DNA from: Delphinus delphis
Lineage: Eukaryota; Chordata; Mammalia; Artiodactyla; Delphinidae
NCBI RefSeq assembly: GCF_949987515.2
Contig: NC_082697.1
Span: 21,273,730-21,337,729, forward strand
Length of the DNA stretch: 64,000 bases
Direction of reading: 5' to 3'
A model generated the notes under the pieces. The model was not told the DNA's origin. It searched no databases and worked only from the letters and a program-made list of their open reading frames with translations. The position numbers and the translations under genes were made by a program. Shown here piece by piece: positions 60,802 to 64,000 of this stretch (within the stretch, counting starts at the first letter, position 1; each line of letters opens with the position of its first letter).

Positions 60802-61322
60802 AAATAAGCAAAACGATGCTCACTTTCACTCATAAGAAAAGTGCAAATTGAAACCACCGTGAGATCCCATTTTAGCCAACAGTTTGACCAGGATCAAAAC
60901 ATGAGAGTGGGGGAATCAGGAAACAGGTTGCTCTCTCACAAACACAGCTTGCAGGAGTGTAAGTTGGTCCAACTTTTGTGGAGATCAATTTCGCAATATT
61001 TACCAAAATTAAAAATGCACAAACTCTTTGACTCAGCAATTCTAACTTCTAAATATTTATCCTACAGACATATTTGCACATGTACGCGCAGATTTATACT
61101 CTAGGAAATTCACAATAAACATTGTTTATGATAGCACAAGATTGAAAACAACCTCAGTGTTCATCACTAGGGGACTGGCTACGTAAATCATGGTTCATCC
61201 ATATAACGGGCTATTCTACAGCCAATAAACATGTGGAACCATCGCCAAGGTAGATTGTTAGGTGGAAAAAGCAAGATGCAGAACTGTGTATATCACACTA
61301 TCATCTGGTATTTAAACACATA

Positions 61323-61325
<3 letters not shown>

Positions 61326-61353
<28 letters not shown>
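61326..61353. repeat. (AC)14 microsatellite
   Basis: Fourteen uninterrupted AC units inside old L1M 3' sequence. Confidence 0.97.
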
Positions 61354-61854
61354 TATAACGGGAAGGAGAGTTAAGAACTTCCTAATGGTAATTGCCTCCT
61401 GGAAGAACTGGGAAATGGTGGATGGGTGGGAACAGAATGTAATTCTCTTTTGAACTTTTAACATTAACTTATTCGAAAAAAAATTTTTTTTAAGATAGTC
61501 AAGGTTGCTTGAGAAGAGCAATTTGATAGAATATCTGGTGCTAGCAATTCCATGTTTAAGGATTTCCCACACACTCTGAAATACCCCAAGAGTGCCACGC
61601 TGTTCATAGAGCCATACTCAGATAATCATTACCTGTAATAGCAAATCATTAGAAATAACTTAGATGTCCATCAGGAGGCAAGTGGGGAGGGTAATTGTGG
61701 TGCATCCTCTGCTGAAATGCTCTCCAGTTAGCAGCAAAAAATGAGATAGGTCTATATGTGGCGTGTGGTTAAGTGAAGCAAACACCCACTTTTATAAAAA
61801 AGTATGATTTTTTTTAAGTTATCTGTGTCTTTTTCTTTAAAGAATCATATAGTA

Positions 61855-62015
61855 CAATATTTCTCCAACTATACTGCACTGGCCACCTCCATCAGAATCC
61901 AGTTGGACATATAGATTCCTGGGCTCCACTTTAGAATTACTGGGTCAGAATCTTTGGGGATAGAGCCCCAAACCTGGGCTGCTCACAAGCTGCCATGACT
62001 CAGATGGCCCCAGGA
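61855..62015. mobile_element. Probable hAT (MER5-like) fossil fragment
   Basis: 'catcagaatccagttggaca', 'agattcctgggctccacttt' and 'actgggtcagaatctttggg' resemble the interior of MER5-related elements. The ends are not clear. Confidence 0.45.
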
Positions 62016-62350
62016 TTAGGTGATGTGTGGGCCCCACGAGGGCAGTGGGCCTCACCCATTTCCAGGGATCCTGATGGGGCTCCTGAGTTCCTTCCCCCTC
62101 TCCCTGGACCAGGCCTCCGTTATCCCCTGCCCCAAGCTGGCTTCTTACTGAACTGCTGGGATGATTCTGCACGGTCCCTGCCCTTCTGGTTAGCTAATCA
62201 TAAGCTAGCGCTTACTAGCAGCTCGGAGCACAGTCAGTCCTGCCCTGTGCTGGGAGGGTCCAGCCCCTGGGTTGAAACTTGCTTGACCCTCTCTCACCTT
62301 CTGAAATGGGGCGTCCCTGCCTCACATTCTGAATCCTAGGATGAAGGATC

Positions 62351-62555
62351 AAGAATAGGGGGTGGGGGCTTCCCTGGTGGCGCAGTGGTAGAGAGTCCGC
62401 CTGCCGATGCAGGAGACACGGGTTCGTGCCTCGGTCTGGGAAGATCCCACATGCCGCGGAGCGGCTGGGCCCGTGAGCCATGGCCACTGAGCCTGCACGT
62501 CCGGAGCCTGTGCTCCGCAGCAGGAGAGGCCACAACAGTGAGAGGCCCACGTACC

Positions 62556-62589
<34 letters not shown>

Positions 62590-62602
62590 ATAGGGGGTGG
62601 GG
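62351..62602 (+). mobile_element. CHR-type SINE, short form, perfect 17-bp target duplication
   Basis: Body about 62368-62585, starting 'ggcttccctggtggcgcagt' and ending in a pure A-run of about 28. Flanks 62351-62367 and 62586-62602 are identical (aagaatagggggtgggg). A recent insertion into the left target copy of the next SINE. Confidence 0.96.
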
Positions 62603-62803
62603 CAGATGGGACTTCCCTGGTGGTCCAGTGGTTAAGACTCCATGCTCCCAGTGCAGGGGCCCTGGGTTCAGTCCCTGGTCAGGGAACTAGATCCCACATG
62701 CCGCAACTAAAGATCCCACATGTCACAACGAAGATCCCGCGTGAGACCCGGTGCAGCCAAATAAATAAATAAATATTAATTAAAAAAGAATGAGGGGGCA
62801 GAG
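62603..62803 (+). mobile_element. tRNA-derived SINE sharing the same target site
   Basis: Body about 62609-62782: 'gacttccctggtggtccagt', 'gttcagtccctggtcaggga', 'gatcccacatgccgcaacta' and a TAAA-rich tail. The right flank 'aaagaatgagggggcaga' (from about 62784) is a diverged copy of the sequence at 62351 and 62586, which marks it as the older of the two insertions. Confidence 0.9.
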
Positions 62804-63420
62804 ACCTGATCCTTGCTGTCAGTTTCCCCCATTCTCACCCAGCAGGGGATGGAAAGGGAGGTTCTGGGGTAGAGTTGAAAGGGGAGCCCTGTGAGGGTCC
62901 ACACCTGAGGGCAGCTGGGCAGGCAGCGTGGGTAGGGTTTGGGTCAGAATTCAGGGCCTTGAAGACCAAAGGAGCTGGGGGGCTGGAGTCACTCAGAAGC
63001 ATGAGAACTGCCAGGGGCACTAGCTGCAGATGTGGTTGCGTGTGGGTATGAAGGCCAAGAGGAGGCCTGCACATCTGAATTTAGAAAAACACCTCCCCTG
63101 GGTTATTCTTATACTGGGGGACAACTAACCTGGGGGTGTGAGGGGGGTTTTCTGAGCTTTCAGGGCAGGGCCTGGGGACCCCCTTTAAGAACTTCCCTCT
63201 CCCAGGTCTCCTGTTTCTCTGCTGCCCCCTGGCCCCACCCGCCAGGCTGCCACCTCCAGCTCTGCTCTGAGATCAGCACACCTTGGCTTTGGCTTCCACA
63301 TAAAAATCACAGCAATATTAATAGCGGCCAGAATTTTCCAAGTGCCTCCCATGTGCCTGCTGTGGGCACGTGGGCACTGGGCTGTCGTTAAGAGGGTCCC
63401 ATTTCCCTCAACAGCTTTAC
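62800..63420. other. Intergenic stretch; MIR-like piece at its end
   Basis: No gene supported. Sequence near 63320-63420 ('gccagaattttccaagtgcc', 'cccatgtgcctgctgtgggc') resembles an antisense MIR. Confidence 0.4.
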
Positions 63421-63424
63421 TATG

Positions 63425-64000
63425 ATTCACATCCCATTCAATTCACCCATGTAAAATGTAGTATATTAATATTTCATTGGTTTTTTTGTTTATTTACAGG
63501 TTGTGTAAATCAATTTTAGAACACCCTGATCAATTTTAGAACATTTCCATCACCCCAAAAAGAACCACATACCCACTAGTAGTCACTCCCCATTTTCCTT
63601 TCCCCCAGCCCTGGCAACCACCAGTCTGCTTTCTTTTTTTTTAAAGGAGGAGGGGTCTTTTTAAAAAAATTTATTTATTTTTAGCTGCTACTCTTGGTTG
63701 TGGTGCACAGTCTTCTCATTGCGGTGGCTTCCCTTGTTGCGGAGCACAGGCTCTAGGCATGCAGGCTTCAGTAGTTGTGGCACGCGGGCTCAGTAGTTGT
63801 GGCACACAGGCTTAGTTGTTCTGTGGCATGTGGGATTTTCCCGGACCAGGGCTCGAACCCGTGTCACCTGCATTGGCAGGCAGATTCTTAACCACTGTGC
63901 CACCAGGGAAATCCTGAGCTTTCTGTTTCTATAGATTTTTTTCTCTTCTAGACATTTCATATAAATGGAATCCTACAATACATAACCTTTTGCATCTGGC
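63425..64000 (-). mobile_element. L1M 3' region, antisense, interrupted by a SINE
   Basis: Antisense L1M: 'caattcacccatgtaaaatg', 'aacatttccatcaccccaaa', 'gcaaccaccagtctgctttc', then after the SINE 'agacatttcatataaatgga'. It continues off the right edge. Confidence 0.8.
63650..63915 (-). mobile_element. CHR-type SINE, antisense, nested in L1M
   Basis: Reverse complement of the CHR-type SINE: 'gcaggcttcagtagttgtgg', 'cgtgtcacctgcattggcag', ending 'ctgtgccaccagggaaatcc'. The flanking 'gctttcttttt' and 'gctttctgttt' suggest a diverged target duplication. Confidence 0.9.

Larger units (their letters stand above)
59040..61830 (+). mobile_element. Old L1M ORF2 end and 3' region, sense, interrupted by a SINE
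   Basis: Sense L1M phrases: 'gttcacatggaaaagcaaag', 'ataaagccataacaattgaa', 'ttgactcagcaattctaact', 'gtgttcatcactaggggact'. Frames are decayed. A SINE is inserted at 60436-60789 and a (AC)14 run lies at 61326-61353. The part after 61500 may be a second relic. Confidence 0.7.

Overview
The window is nuclear DNA from a mammal, almost certainly a cetacean and probably a toothed whale. The evidence is the repeat content. There are about fourteen insertions of tRNA-Glu-derived CHR-type SINEs (the cetacean/hippo/ruminant families, with heads such as 'cttccctggtggcgcagtgg'). Several belong to the short A-tailed form that I associate with whales. A cetartiodactyl-type LINE-1 and ancient mammalian repeats (L1M, L2, MIR, MER20, MER5A and other hAT fossils) are also present. 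I see no bacterial, viral, plasmid or CRISPR content.

One host protein-coding gene is present: TTI1 (TELO2-interacting protein 1), on the + strand, with its complete coding region. A non-coding first exon must lie upstream of the window, so positions 1-5653 are its first intron. Seven coding exons can be joined with GT-AG sites and consistent phase: 5695-7996, 12185-12394, 15336-15484, 18417-18557, 20899-21103, 21393-21480 and 33368-33551. They encode 1092 residues, three more than I recall for human TTI1 (1089). The 3' UTR ends after an AATAAA at 34069-34074. TTI1 is the HEAT-repeat scaffold of the TELO2-TTI1-TTI2 (TTT) co-chaperone, which works with HSP90 and R2TP to mature PIK-related kinases (mTOR, ATM, ATR, DNA-PKcs, SMG1, TRRAP).

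Layout: 1-5653 is intron 1, filled with L1M, MER20 and L2, and holds a striking 39-bp inverted repeat. Positions 5654-34095 are the TTI1 exons and introns. The last intron (21481-33367) is long and comparatively poor in recognisable repeats in its first 10 kb. Positions 34100-64000 are intergenic sequence downstream of TTI1: SINEs, MIR and L2 relics, a near full-length but dead antisense L1 (about 47.54-53.34 kb), older sense L1M pieces, and nested insertions. No second host gene is visible. In human the neighbour on this side is VSTM2L, facing TTI1, and it probably starts beyond the window.

I found no new multi-gene system. The observations most worth a second look are the fold-back inverted repeat at 4624-4710, a tiny poly(A)-tailed retrocopy inside the L1 3' UTR (47858-47941), two SINEs inserted in succession at one target (62351-62803), SINEs nested inside hAT fossils, a three-residue lengthening of the TTI1 linker close to the CK2-site serine, and an unexplained 295-codon open frame in the last intron.
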